Assembly: GCA_015847255.1 (NCBI GenBank) | Contig: JADLZK010009264.1 | Location: 93,208-157,207, forward strand | Length of the DNA stretch: 64,000 nt | Origin: Hyparrhenia diplandra | Taxonomy: Eukaryota > Streptophyta > Magnoliopsida > Poales > Poaceae | Reading direction: 5' to 3' | In this document: piece by piece, positions 36,010 to 47,385 of the stretch | Numbering within the stretch: the stretch's first letter is position 1 | Layout of the letters: each line of letters opens with the position of its first letter | Translations under genes and position numbers: made by a program | Notes under the pieces: generated by a model | Seen by the model: only the letters and a program-made list of their open reading frames with translations | Databases searched by the model: none | What the model was told of the DNA's origin: nothing

Positions 36010-39000
36010 TGAAGATCTCTAGTTTGGTTTTGGCTACTTAGTGACATTCTCAGAAGGTCCTAGATGGCTAGAGGGGGGGTGAATAGCCTATAAAAATTTT
36101 CTACAAATTCAACTAAACAAACCGATTAGTATAACAAAAGGCGATTAAGCGGTTTGCACTAGCTCTAGTGGTCTTGCAAGCCTTCTAGTGACAAGACTAA
36201 ATATTGCTATGATCTCTAAGTCACACAAAGTCTATGTCACTACCCTATCTAGTGAGCAATCCTAATATGATCCTTATGCTAGCAAGAACAACTAAACAAG
36301 CAAGTGCTAGCTCTCTACACTAAACAAGCTAGGAAAGTAAATGCAAGGGATCAAGCTTGTTATACCGACTTGTAGAGGCAATGAACCAATCACCGTGAGG
36401 GAGATGAACAATCAATCACACGAAGATGATGATCCAATCACCGAGACAAAGACACGTCGATGTGTTGACCCGGAGTTCACTTGTACACCGACAAGCTAGT
36501 CTCCGGTTGTGCCGACCAACACAAGGATGGTGCTTGAGCTAGGCGGTGCACTTGCTAGCCCCAAGCCACCACTCACAAGTGAGGTACCCAAAGCACGAGC
36601 AATGTATTCCTTGCACTTTGTCTTCTCGACGAGGAGTGCGTAATCCTCTCACAAATCACCGGAGGTGGCCAAGAACAATCACCTTCTCTTGCGAACGCCT
36701 CCACCAAATCACCAAGCCGGCTAGGAGCGGTGTCTCCAAGAGAAACAAGAAACCAACCGGCTCACAACGATCCCCAAGTGCCTCTAGATGCAAGAACTCG
36801 ATGCAAATACACTTGGATCACCTCTTCTCTCAAGAATGAAGCTCACAAGCAAGAATGAGAGAGAGGGAGAGTTGTTGCTCAGCTCTAGGATGTTAGGAGC
36901 GATTCAAATGACCAAGAGTGAGAGCAAGAGGCAGCCAAGGGGGTATAAATAGGCCACACCACGAAATGTGGCCGTTGGGGTGAAATCCACGATTTTTGCA
37001 GGGTGACCGGACAAACCACGAAAAGATGGATCCGGTCGGACCCGACAAACCCTCAAAACAACCGCCGACCCCCTGGCTGAGTGCGTCGCCGGCGCCCGTT
37101 TGCGCGTCCGGCCGGGTCCTCGGCCGAGACCCCAAAATACACCCTTACTAGAACTTTGATCCGGAAGCACCGGCCGGACCGTCCGGTCGGATCCGCTGCT
37201 TCCGGGCCGCTGAGTCCCGTAAGCCGCGAAATTCCGTCGTTGTGTTGTCGTTCCTTCGCCTTTGCTCCAAACCGACTTCGTCACATGATTCTTGTTGCCG
37301 ACACGTCGAAGAACACCCGACACCATGTGTTAGCATTTGAAACCATTTTCATCAAATCTACGGAGTTAGCTCTTTAGGTTAGAATACATGCATATGAATT
37401 TTGAACCTAAAGGCTTTGGAGGACCGATATATACGATATGTTTCCTCTCTTTATAGTACGGCTTATCGATCCTATAATCACTCACACCCTCTATGGTGTC
37501 TTGAGTGTAAAATCAAAAGGCCCTATGGTTATACCTTTGCCTTGGGCTCAATTTGATCTCCAAATCCTCTAAGTTGAATGCTTGATCATCTTTTGGATCA
37601 CCTCGATCCATGCTCTCCGTGATCACCATGCTCCAACCTTGGCACGACCAATCTCAATCTAGTCAAACACTTAGCATCGAGAGATTAGTCCTTAGGTGTC
37701 ACTAATTATCCAAAACCAAACTAGAGATCTTCACATTCTTAGGACTAATTTCTCTATGCTAAGTGTATGATTAGATTGGAGATTGGTAAAGCCAATGATG
37801 GAGCATGGTGGTCATGGTGGGTGGATCGAGGTGATCCAAAAGATGATCAAGTGCTCGCTTGGCATGGATTCGAGATTAAAATGGGCTCAAGGTAAAGGTG
37901 TAACCATAGGGCCATTTTCATTTTGCACTCAAGACACCATAGAGGGTGTGAGTGACTTAGGATGAATAGTGGGACTATAAAAGAGGGGAAAACCTCGGGA
38001 ACATTGATCCTCATGTGCCTCTAGGTTCAAAAATCATATACATGCATTCTAACCTAGAGAGCTAACTTTGCGCTTGGTGAAAAATGTTTTCAAAATGCTA
38101 ACACACGTGCTCATGGTACTCTTCGATGTGTTGGCGACATGGAACAAGTGACGGAAGTTGAAATGAAGCAAAGGAGGCGGTGTTTCGGTTGGCGCCACGT
38201 TTTTTGGCCTGTTGTGTCCGCCGTGTTTGGTCACATTTCGCAACGGCTACTTTTTGAAGGATAACGGTTGGCTCTCTTTGTGGAGCCTATAAATAAAAAG
38301 TGTGGCCGGTTAGGGAAGTCTCTCTTGGTCATTTTTCATCATCCTAACACATTGTGAGCTGAGCCAACTCTCTCCCACTCTCTCCCATTACTTTTGAGCA
38401 CAATCTTGAGAGTTTGTGGAGATTCAAGTGCTTTGCATTGATCGTTTGCATTTAGAGGCACTTGAGGGTCGTCGTTGTCGGTGGATTTCTGTTGCTCTTG
38501 GAGAGCACCACTCGTAGACCGGTTCGGTGATTGTGGAGGCATTGGGAAGATTAGGTGATTGTTCTTGCCCACCTCCGGTGATTATGAGGGGTTTGTGATC
38601 TTCCCCGGTGGGGCGCCAAATTGATACTCTAGTGGAATGCTCATGTCGTTGAGTTATCACTCAGTTGCGTGAATCAAGAGAGCCTAGTGAGGCAAGGCGT
38701 GTGCGCTACCTTGATTCATCGTTGAGACGGTCGACACAACCGAAGACTACCTTGAGGGTGCTCAAGTGAACTCTGGGTGAACAAATCAAGTGTCACCCCT
38801 TGTGTTGATTGTCTCCCGGTGATTGGCTTCATCGTGTTCATATTGTGATATCATCTTCCCGGTGATAGATTGACTTTCCTCGACACGTCGGTATAACACC
38901 CTCTCACTATCTTGCATTTACTTTGCTATATATCTTGTGCTTGTGTAGTGCTAGTTGTTTAGTTTGTTAGAGTAATTAGCTTGGTCACCTAGTTGATAGA

Positions 39001-39185
39001 GTAGAGACTTAGCATCTTGTGTGAATTAGAGACTCTAGTAACAAGAAGTGACATTAGGTGGCTTGCCGACAAGTAGAGCTAGAACAAACGCTTTTACGCT
39101 TTGTTATTTACTAACAAGTTGCTTTAGTAATTTTATAGAAATTTTATTAGGCTATTCACCCCCTCTAGACATTTAGGACCTTTCA
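36010..39185 (+). repeat. 5' LTR of the Copia element
   Basis: Starts TGAAGATCTCTAG and ends GGACCTTTCA, directly before the primer-binding site. Without the nested insertion it is about 1.5 kb long. The segment near the end (39100-39185) is shared almost unchanged with the 3' LTR. Confidence 0.7.
36050..37733 (-). mobile_element. Inverted solo LTR nested in the 5' LTR
   Basis: On the minus strand it begins TGAAGATCTCTAGTTTGG and ends in GGCTATTCACCCCC...GGACCTTC, the same family as the host LTR but in the opposite orientation. It is flanked by the direct repeat CATTC (36045-36049 and 37734-37738), and the host LTR sequence continues across it. So it is a later insertion that was reduced to one LTR. 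Confidence 0.7.
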
Positions 39186-39187
39186 AG

Positions 39188-39199
39188 TGGTATCGGAGC
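39188..39199 (+). other. Primer-binding site
   Basis: TGGTATCGGAGC, two bases after the 5' LTR. It closely matches the Copia primer-binding site complementary to initiator Met-tRNA (TGGTATCAGAGC), with one mismatch. Confidence 0.8.
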
Positions 39200-39244
39200 T
39201 GTGGTCACCATTTCTAGCAAGGATTAATACCCTTCGGTGCAAGA

Positions 39245-40144
39245 ATGGCAAACATTGTGTTCAACCATGTTGGGGGAAAGTCTCCATTCTTTGATGACAT
39301 GAGTTCTTTTGATCATTGGAAGAGAAAGATGACAATGTACCTTGGTTCAATACATGAGAGAGTGTTGGAGGTCACCGAGAATGATTATGCTATCATTGAT
39401 CCCGCCAACCTCAACGATGATGATAGAGCGAACCGAACATGCAACCAGATGGCTCTCAATACCATCTACAATGGCATTGATGCAAAGATCTTTGAGGGAA
39501 TCAAATATTTAGAGTTTGCAAGTGAGGTGTGAACAAGACTTAGTGAAACATATGAGGGCACCAAGGTGGTCAAGAGTGCCCAGCTTTATGGCCTCAAGAG
39601 TGAGTTTGAGACCTTCAAGATGAAGGATGAAGAAACCATCTTGGAGATATTTCATAGGTTGCAACTGATTGTGAATGATCTCAAGAGCTTGAGGTACAAG
39701 ACACAAGACCAAGATTTTTATCACAAGTTCTTGTTGAGCCTACCCAAGAGATTCAAGATGTTGATCAAGATGCTACAAAGAGATGGGCTTGATACAATGA
39801 AGCCAAATGACTTGCTTGGAGAGGTATTGATATTTGACAAGTATGACCATGATGTGGATGAGAAGGAGAAGAAAGAAGTGAACAAGGTGGATGACAAGAA
39901 GGGGGTATTCAAGGCATCTACCTCCACCAAGGGCAAAGCCAAAGCTCAAGAAGAAGAAAGTGAAGAAGTGGGCTTAGAAGAGGTTGATGAGGCCCTAGCA
40001 TTGGTTGTCAAGAAATTTGGCAAGATGCTAAAGTATAGGAGAAGATTTGGGCAAAAGAAGAAGAATGACACGCCCAAGGACAATGATGAGCCAAGGCTAT
40101 GCTTCAAGTGTGATAGCCCCGATCACATCTATGCAGATTGTTGA
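39245..40144 (+). pseudogene. Copia gag (UBN2-type) with internal stop
   Basis: The ORF opens MANIVFNHVGGKSPFFDD and has the gag helices of Copia elements (FDHWKRKMTMYLGSI, LLSLPKRFKMLIKML). An in-frame TGA at 39530-39532 splits it. It closes with a CCHC zinc knuckle, CFKCDSPDHIYADC. The stop after the knuckle is the first TGA of the 3' LTR, so pol has been removed at exactly this point. Gag would coat the element RNA in cytoplasmic particles; this copy is defective. Confidence 0.85.
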
Positions 40145-41287
40145 AAGGTCCCTAGTGGTTTTTGGTAATTGAGTGTCAACATTAGGTGAACTAATTATGT
40201 GTGATTGAGATAATACACGTGAGATTAGTTCACATGTGATGATGCAATGAAGGAGCCTATTGCATATGAGACATGACATGTAGTCATGTGACCAAGGTGG
40301 TGAAGATCAAGTCAAGGCTTGGCTTGATGGACCGGTTGCAAGTGTGAAGGGCAAATCGAGACAGTGAAGCTTGGGCAAGACTTGGCGCCGACAGACTAAT
40401 GCAATGGTGAAGAGCAAGTGAGGTCAAGATCGATGGACCAAGAAGGTCATGTGATGATATGAAGTGGATCATATCATTCTTGATCATGTTGGTGCATGTG
40501 TTGCATCGGCACTTGGAGATGGAGCGAAATGGGAAATGCGCAAGGCAAAGGTATAACCTATAGGGCATTTCATTTCGCCAGTCATGAGGAGCTTAGAGAA
40601 GTTTATGACCGGATTTAGGATAGATGGCCGTACTATCAAGAGGGGCAAACTTGTTTGCATATCGGTCATCTAGTGCCACTTGTGTGATCTAATTTTGCGA
40701 TGTGTTAGGATCGAGTGGCATGGTAAGAGCTAACCCTACCTTCGAAATTGATTGTGATAATGCTAACACATGAGCACATGGTGATGTACACGTGGTGGGG
40801 TTAGCACAATTGCGAAGGCGGTGGTGTTTGCAGGGTTGAGATGGGCCTAGTGAGGCAAGGCGTGCGTGCTACCTTGATTCACCGTTGAGACGGTCGACAC
40901 AACCGGAGACTAGCTTGAGGGTGCTCAAGTGAACTCCGGGTGAACAAATCAAGTGTCATCCCTTGTGTTGATTGTCTGGCTTCATCGTGTATAACACCCT
41001 CTCACTATCTTGCATTTACTTTGCTATGTATCTTGTGCTTGTGTAGTGCTAGTTGTTTAGTTTGTTAGAGTAATTAGCTTGGTCACCTAGTTGATAGAGT
41101 AGAGACTTAGCATCTTGAGTGAATTAGAGACTCTAGCAATTAGAAGTGACATTAGGTGGCTTGCCGATAAGTAGAGCTAGAACAAACGCTTTTACGCTTT
41201 GTAATTTACTAACAAGTTGTTCTAGTAATTTTGTAGAAATTTTATTAGGCTACTCACACCCCCCCTGTAGCCATTTAGGAACTTTCA
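40142..41287 (+). repeat. 3' LTR of the Copia element
   Basis: Starts TGAAAGGTCCCTAGTGG and ends GGAACTTTCA. About 1.15 kb, shorter than the 5' LTR. Its second half ('gagacggtcgacacaaccgg', 'ctatcttgcatttactttgc') matches the 5' LTR closely, while its first half is a diverged relative. Confidence 0.7.
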
Positions 41288-43027
41288 CACGCCCACGACG
41301 CTAGAGCTGCAGCCCGAGGAGGAGGGCGTCATCGCTGACGTCTCCAACGATGTCCGAGGACAAGGACTTAGATGGTGTAGGCGATGCGGCCCCTACTCAG
41401 GTGGCCGGCATCACCGCCGCTTGCGTCGTGCACGCGGCAAAGGAGTTGCCGCTTTCTCCATTGTCGTAGCGTGACCTACTAGCGGCCCCTCGCCGATGCC
41501 GTCTTCCCTTTCTCCTCATGCTACCCCCTTCCACCCTCGAGGCAACCTGAGTGGGCGCTCAAAGGCTAGGCATTGGACGGATGCCACCGGCGCTTCCGAC
41601 GACAACTCTACCCCTCCTCCACGCCCATTGTACCTTGATGTCGCTTGCCAGGCTCTCGGGCAATGCCCCCGCCGGCCAAGGCCGCAAGCCTCGACGCTAG
41701 GAGCCGCAGCCATCGAGGGTGACCCTTAGAGGCCTAGAGTAGGCCTCACGACGTCAACGATGGTGCAAGGTTCGGTATGCGCAAAGATCGACTTCGGCCA
41801 CAACAGGCTGAGAATTCTGGTGTTTTCGGGTTTGGTCCGCTGAAGGCCATCGGTGCCTAACGCCGACATCGACGTTTTGGTTGTAATGGGTCGTTGGATA
41901 ATGGCGCGTCGAGGGTTGCAAAGCACCCAAGACGGTCGCCCGGTCCCGCCGAGGCTCATCGGACGTTGCTTCAATCGCCTCGTGTGGCCACGCCGCCGCC
42001 GCGTCGCCACCGCGGTACGCTTTCGCAAAGAGGGCGGACACCGAACGGGCATGCAAGTTTGGGTGTGCGCCTTGCGGCCCTCCGATCTAGGAGGTGGCAA
42101 CGCCAGACGCCACCGAGGGCCGCGATGCTTGCGGACGATGCCCGTGCGCGATTTGCCCGAGGGGTCGTTGGACTCTCCCACCACGCCACTTCCTCGTTGC
42201 TTCGCAGCCGGCCGCATCACGGTGTTGTTCGCCCGACCTTGCAAGGTTCGCGGCGGGGAGGGGCCCGATCCGGGATTTTGATCCCTTGCTCATCGAGGTG
42301 GAGGCGTCTAGGTGGCCAAGGAGGTGTTGCCGGCCTTGGAGGATTGGTGGGCTAGTATGGCTGTCATTGAGGTCGGTCTTCGGCTCATGCTCCCCGGTGC
42401 CGCATCGCTTAGCTCGGCCGCCGGGGGCCTCGAGCTACCCACGCCGCTAGCGCACGAAGATTGGTGGGCTGGATCTTGCGGCGGGCGAAGCTTGCAAGTG
42501 AGGTCTCATCCGTTCTTCCAGGTTATCGACGTCTGGTGCCGATGGTGTCGATGATGGTGAGGCGCACGATATGGATGTCGATGTCGGGCAAAGCAGCTCC
42601 CCTCGCCGGCCATCCACGCTGACGGAGTGCATCGGGCGGATGGTGGGGATGCAGTAGCATCGTGCATGCTACCGCTGGAGATCAAGATCGCTCCGAGGCC
42701 CCGGTTACCGGGACCCACGATGGCGAGACCCCACGCCGCCCGTCACCGCCTAGCCGCCAAAGCGCCATTCCGCGATCCAAATTCGAGAGGCGGGCGGAGC
42801 GTGTCCTCGTCAAGACGTTCTGCTAGCTTGCTATCTTGCTCTTGCTCTTAGTCGCACAATTAGTTTCCTTCTTAATACAACCCTCTAAGCGCCACTGTTC
42901 TAGCCGGTGCCATTTGTATGTGTGCCGCATAATGGGCCTCCAGGCAACTCGTAAATAATCCCATTAGGATGTAATTTAAACATTCTTAATGCGGTACGTG
43001 CTAATGGTACATTTTCAAAAAAACTCT
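41288..43027 (+). mobile_element. LINE-like GC-rich segment, copy 1
   Basis: GC-rich sequence with decayed open frames and a 3' part 'cttcttaatacaaccctctaagcg', then 'ccattaggatgtaatttaaac' and a short A run near 43018-43024. The tail style resembles LINE 3' ends. From 41631 it is repeated at 44341. No reverse transcriptase motif is recognised, so the class is tentative. Confidence 0.35.
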
Positions 43028-43393
43028 AGATTAAGAGAAATTTAATGCATACCAGCTATTACCATGCTTCCATGATTGCCCACAAATAATCAATCGCTCC
43101 CCGGAAATAGAAGCCAATAAATGTCTACCAAAAATATGGTTTGGAGATATCAATCGAAACTATTGCTGCTAGTAATCACCTAGAAGATCGAATTCTACTA
43201 AATTATAAGATTTTTTATATATTTAGTTTTTGCTATACACTATGCTAGTACATAGTTAAAAGAATAATAAAAAAGTCAAAACATCTTATAATAAGGAGTA
43301 AAATTATGTGGATCAAAATAACCCAGATTTGATTTGGCGACTGCCTAAAACCAGACCTGATTTGTTTTGTCTACTGCCATTTATATACTCGTC

Positions 43394-43401
43394 TATAAAT
43401 A
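43394..43401 (+). promoter_or_regulatory. TATA box, defensin-like gene 1
   Basis: TATAAATA 109 bp before the start codon, in a TA/TG-rich tract. Confidence 0.5.
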
Positions 43402-43502
43402 TATATATATGTGTGTGACCAAGTCCTATAGGCTGTGTGGCACAAGTCGTACCTATACTAGCTAGTTGTAGGTTCACTCTATCATATCTTATTGTCGTCA
43501 TC

Positions 43503-44021
43503 ATGTCACGGGTCAAGATGGATACTAGTATGGTTCTGTTCTTAGCGGTACTTGTGGCCACGGCTACGATTTTTCTCAACATGTAATGCTGATGGTAAGT
43601 GTAGCCATATGCAACTAGGGGCCAAGCAGCCGGAATACCTGTTCCTACTTAAATTTTTTTTTTCTAAATGTTTATTTTTTTGACATGAATTCTATGTTCA
43701 GACTTGAACGTACATATTTCTTTCTTTTTTGTGCATGTTTTTGCGGGTTTTTTTTTTCAGATTTGAAGTTTTTTACACCAAAGTTCGAAGCCTAGAAATC
43801 ATATGTTTGCATTATTAATCGATTTTCTGTTGCTCTATTAATTGCGTGGTGCTTACTTATCAGGTGGAGGTGACAACCCATGCTTTGTCTTTCCGGCGTG
43901 CTCTTATGGAGACCATTGGTGCGAGGATGAATGCAGAAGGACAAAGCCAGGGAGCGTATTCAGTTGCAAAGTCGGCCCTGGCGCCGGTGGTCTAATCGTC
44001 AACTTTTGCTGCTGCAACTAA
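43503..44021 (+). CDS. Defensin-like secreted cysteine-rich peptide, copy 1
   Basis: Two exons: 43503-43594 and 43864-44021, with a GTAAGT donor and a TATCAG acceptor. Exon 1 encodes a hydrophobic leader (core MVLFLAVLVATATIF), a typical secretion signal. Exon 2 encodes a Gly/Asp start and then eight Cys with spacing C-x5-C-x6-C-x3-C-x10-C-x13-CCC. The CxxxC (CEDEC) and the signal-exon/Cys-exon layout are typical of plant DEFL/LCR peptides, which act extracellularly in defence or reproductive signalling; the CCC end is unusual. A polyadenylation-like AATAAA is at 44083. Read literally, exon 1 meets TAA just before the donor. The frame would continue if the T5 at 43570-43574 were one base shorter. 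It is therefore either a shared pseudogenising indel or a sequence error. No function is assigned beyond secreted Cys-rich peptide. Confidence 0.7.
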
Positions 44022-44340
44022 CTGCCCCCTGAAGAATGCAAGCACTCCTGTGTGCGTAGTTCTTGATGTATTATGTAATAACGAATAAAGAAAAACTATT
44101 GCTACATTGTGGTTACAAGAAAAACACCTGGATACACTTTCTATATGAGTTCAAAAAACTTTAATTTATCTTTATTTATGGAGCTACTAGCAAACATGTT
44201 CCTCAGTTGCAACAGAAATTACATTCCGCATCATCTATTCTAATATGTTTTAGAATTGAGAGAATTAGACTCCATATCAATCATGGTTAAATATGTGATA
44301 TTCTAGCTCACATAACGATTCTGTAGTGGACTAAATTTCG

Positions 44341-45780
44341 TACCTTGATGTCGCTTGCCAGGCTCTCCGGGCAACGCCCCCGCCTTCGGTCAAGGCTGCA
44401 GTCTCGATGCTAGGAGTTGCCGCCATCGAGGGTGACCCTCAGAGGAACAGAGTAGGCCTACGACGTCAACTGTGGTGCAAGGTTCATGTGCAGCATCGAC
44501 TTCGCCCACAACAGGCTGCGAGGATTCTGGTGTTACGGACGGCTTGGTCGCGAAGGCCATCGGTGCCTAACGCCGACAATCGGCGGTTTTCGGACTGTAA
44601 TGGGTCGTCAACAATGGCGCCGTCCGAGGGTTGCGGCACCCAAGACGTGTCGTCGGTCAGCTGGAGTTCACTGGGCGTTGCTTCAAGCGCCTCGTGTGTA
44701 GCCCGCGTCGCGCTCGATTAATGTCGCTCACCGTCGCGCTGCCTTCAGTGCAAAGAGGGCGGACACCAGGAACGGGCATGCAAGCTTGGGCGTGCGCCTT
44801 GCAGCCCTCCGATCTAGGAGGTGGCCACGCAGGACGCCACCGAGGGTCGCGATATGCTTCAGGGCGTGCCCGTCTTTGCGGTTTTGCTCCGAGGGGTCGT
44901 TGGACTCTCCCACACGCCACTTCCTCGTTTGCCCGCGACTTCCGTATCACGGTGTTGTTCGCCTGACCTTGCAGTGCTCAGCGGCCCGGAGGGCCCGATC
45001 CGGGGATTTTGATCCCCGCTCATCGAGGTGGAGGCGTCTAGGGTGGCCAAGGTGGTGTTGCCGGCCTTGGAGGATTGGCGGGCTAGTATGGCTGTCATTG
45101 AGCTCGGTCTTCCGGCTCATGCTCCTGGTGCCGCATCGCTCGGCTCGGCCGCTAGGGGCCTCGAGCTACCCACGTTGCTAGCGCATGAAGATTGGTGGGC
45201 GATCTTGCGGCAAAGCGAGCTTGCAAGTGAGGTCTCATCCTTTCTCTCCGTGTTATTGACGTCACGGTGCCAATGGCGCCCGATGATGGTGAGGCGCACG
45301 AGATGGATCTTTGGCGTCATGGCGGCGAGCTCCCCTCGGCCCGGTCATCCACGTTGTCGGAGCGCAGCGGGCGGATGGTGGGGATGCGGTAGCATCGTGC
45401 ATGCTACCGCTAGAGATCAAGACTGCTCCAAGGCCCCGGGTTACGGGACCCACGATGGCAAAACCCCACGTCGCGGTCACCGTCTAACCACCAAAGCGCC
45501 ATTCCGCGATCCAAACCGGAGAGGCGAGAGCGCATCCTCGCCAAGACGCTCGCTAGCTTCTTTGTCTTGCTCTTGCTCTTCGTCGCACAATTAGTTTTTT
45601 CTTATACAACCCTCTAAGCGCCCACCGTTGTAGCCGGTGTCATTTGTATGTGTGCCGCCTATTGGGCTTCAGGGCAACTTCGCCAAATAATTCCATTAGG
45701 ATGTAATTTAAACATTCTCACTTCTCTTAAATCAGTACATGCTAATGGTACACTTTTTCAAAAAAAAAATCTCTAGATTA
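44341..45780 (+). mobile_element. LINE-like GC-rich segment, copy 2
   Basis: Second copy of the segment at 41631-43027, diverged by many substitutions and short indels, ending in the same 'cattaggatgtaatttaaac' block and an A run near 45761-45769. No intact ORF. Confidence 0.4.
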
Positions 45781-46166
45781 AGAGAAGTTTAATGCATACC
45801 AACTATTACCATGCTTCCATGATTGCCCACAAATAATCAATCGCTCCCCGGAAATAGAAGCCAATAAATGTCTACCAAAGATATGGTTTGGAGATATCAA
45901 TCGAAACTATTGCTGCTAGTAATCACCTAGAAGATCGAATTCTACTAAATTATAAGATTTTTTTATATATTTAGTTTTTTGCTATACACTATGCTAGTAC
46001 ATAGTTAAAAGAATAATCAAAAAAGTCAAAACATCTTATAATAAGGAGTAAAATCAATGCAAAAATATGGCTTTGAGATATGGATCAAAATAACCCAGAT
46101 TTGATTTGGCGACTGCCTAAAAACCAGACCTGATTTGATTTGTCTACTGCCATTTATATACTCGTC

Positions 46167-46174
46167 TATAAATA
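46167..46174 (+). promoter_or_regulatory. TATA box, defensin-like gene 2
   Basis: TATAAATA 104 bp before the second start codon, the same context as copy 1 with a shorter TA run. Confidence 0.5.
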
Positions 46175-46270
46175 TATGTGTGTGTGACCAGGTCCTATAG
46201 GCTGTGTGGCACAAGTCGTACCTATTCTAGCTAGTTGTAGGTTCACTCTATCTATCTTATTGTCGTCATC

Positions 46271-46793
46271 ATGTCACGGGTCAAGATGGATACTAGTATG
46301 GTTCTGTTCTTAGCGGTACTTGTGGCCACGGCTACGATTTTTCTCAACATGTAATGCTGATGGTAAGTGTAGCCGTATGCAACTAGGGGCCAAGCAGCCG
46401 GAATACCTGTTCCTACTTATAATTTTTTTTCTAAATGTTTATTTTTTGACATGAATTCTATGTTCAGATCGACTTGAACGTACATATTTCTTTTTTTTTT
46501 TTTGTGCATGTTTTTTGCGGTTTTTTTTCAGATTTGAAGTTTTTTTACACCAAAGTTCGAAGCCTAGAAACCATATGTTTGCATTATTAATCGATTTTCT
46601 GTTGCTCTATTAATTGCGTGGTGCCTACTTATCAGGTGGAGGTGACAACCCATGCTTTGTCTTTCCGGCGTGCTCTTATGGAGACCATTGGTGCGAGGAT
46701 GAATGCAGAAGGACAAAGCCAGGGAGCGTATTCAGTTGCAAAGTCGGCCCTGGCGCCGGTGGTCTAATCGTCAACTTTTGCTGCTGCAACTAA
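46271..46793 (+). CDS. Defensin-like secreted cysteine-rich peptide, copy 2
   Basis: Exons 46271-46362 and 46636-46793, the same lengths (92 and 158 bp) as copy 1 and, by eye, identical in coding sequence. The intron is slightly shorter and has different T-run lengths. The same T5 (46338-46342) and the same early TAA occur in exon 1. AATAAA is at 46856-46861. The identity of the coding parts, against diverged upstream DNA, points to recent duplication, gene conversion or an assembly duplication. The role is as for copy 1. Confidence 0.7.
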
Positions 46794-47226
46794 CTGCCCC
46801 CTGAAGAATGCAAGCACTCCTGTGTGCGTAGTTCTTGATGTATTATGTAATAACGAATAAAGAAAAACTATTGCTACATTGTGGTTACAAGAAAAACACC
46901 TGGATACACTTTCTATATGAGTTCAAAAAACTTTAATTTATCTTTATTTATGGAGCTACTAGCAAACATGTTCCTCAGTTGCAACAGAAATTACATTCCG
47001 CATCATCTATTCTAATATGTTTTAGAATTGAGAGAATTAGTTCTATGTTCAAACTTGAACGTACAAATTCCTTTTTTTTTGTGAATGTTTTTTTTTTTGT
47101 GTGTGTGTGTTTTCTTCAGATTTGAACTTTTTACACCAAAGTTCGAAGCCTAGAAATCATATGTTCGCATTATTGATCAAGTTTCTGTCATTGATCTATT
47201 AATTACTCGTGGTGCCTACTTATCAG

Positions 47227-47385
47227 GTGGAGATGACGCATGCTTTTCCTATGAGACGTGCGCTTATGGAATATCTTGGTGCGAGGATGAATGCAGGACA
47301 AAGTCGCCCCTGGTGTAGGTGGTATAATTGCCAACTATTGTTGCTGCACTGAACTGGCCCGTGATGAATGCAAGTACTTATGTGT
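47227..47385 (+). pseudogene. Defensin-like copy 3, Cys exon only, broken
   Basis: After a TATCAG acceptor the frame reads a Gly/Asp start and the first four Cys with the same spacing (C-x5-C-x6-C-x3-C, again CEDEC). A deletion then removes the stretch around Cys5 and shifts the frame to a TAG at 47316-47318. Downstream, the other frame still shows the ...NYCCC end. No leader exon lies upstream: the copy starts in the intron, right after the end of the second duplication unit. It is more diverged than copies 1 and 2. Confidence 0.75.

Larger units (their letters stand above)
36010..41287 (+). mobile_element. Copia-type LTR retrotransposon, gag only, with nested LTR
   Basis: Composite element: 5' LTR (36010-39185, itself carrying an inverted solo LTR), primer-binding site at 39188, damaged gag (39245-40144) and 3' LTR (40142-41287). 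Protease, integrase, reverse transcriptase and RNase H are missing, and the 3' LTR begins right after the gag zinc knuckle. The two LTRs are related but clearly diverged in their first halves, so the junction may join two elements of the same family. No matching 5-bp target duplication was seen at the outer ends. Confidence 0.75.
41631..47040 (+). repeat. 2.7-kb tandem duplication
   Basis: Unit one is about 41631-44340 and unit two about 44341-47040, both starting 'taccttgatgtcgcttgcc'. Each holds a LINE-like half and a small cysteine-rich gene. The first halves differ by many substitutions and indels, while the second halves (from about 43030 and 45780) are nearly the same. Unit two ends inside the gene's 3' flank and joins a third partial copy whose sequence starts in the intron. 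Confidence 0.85.
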
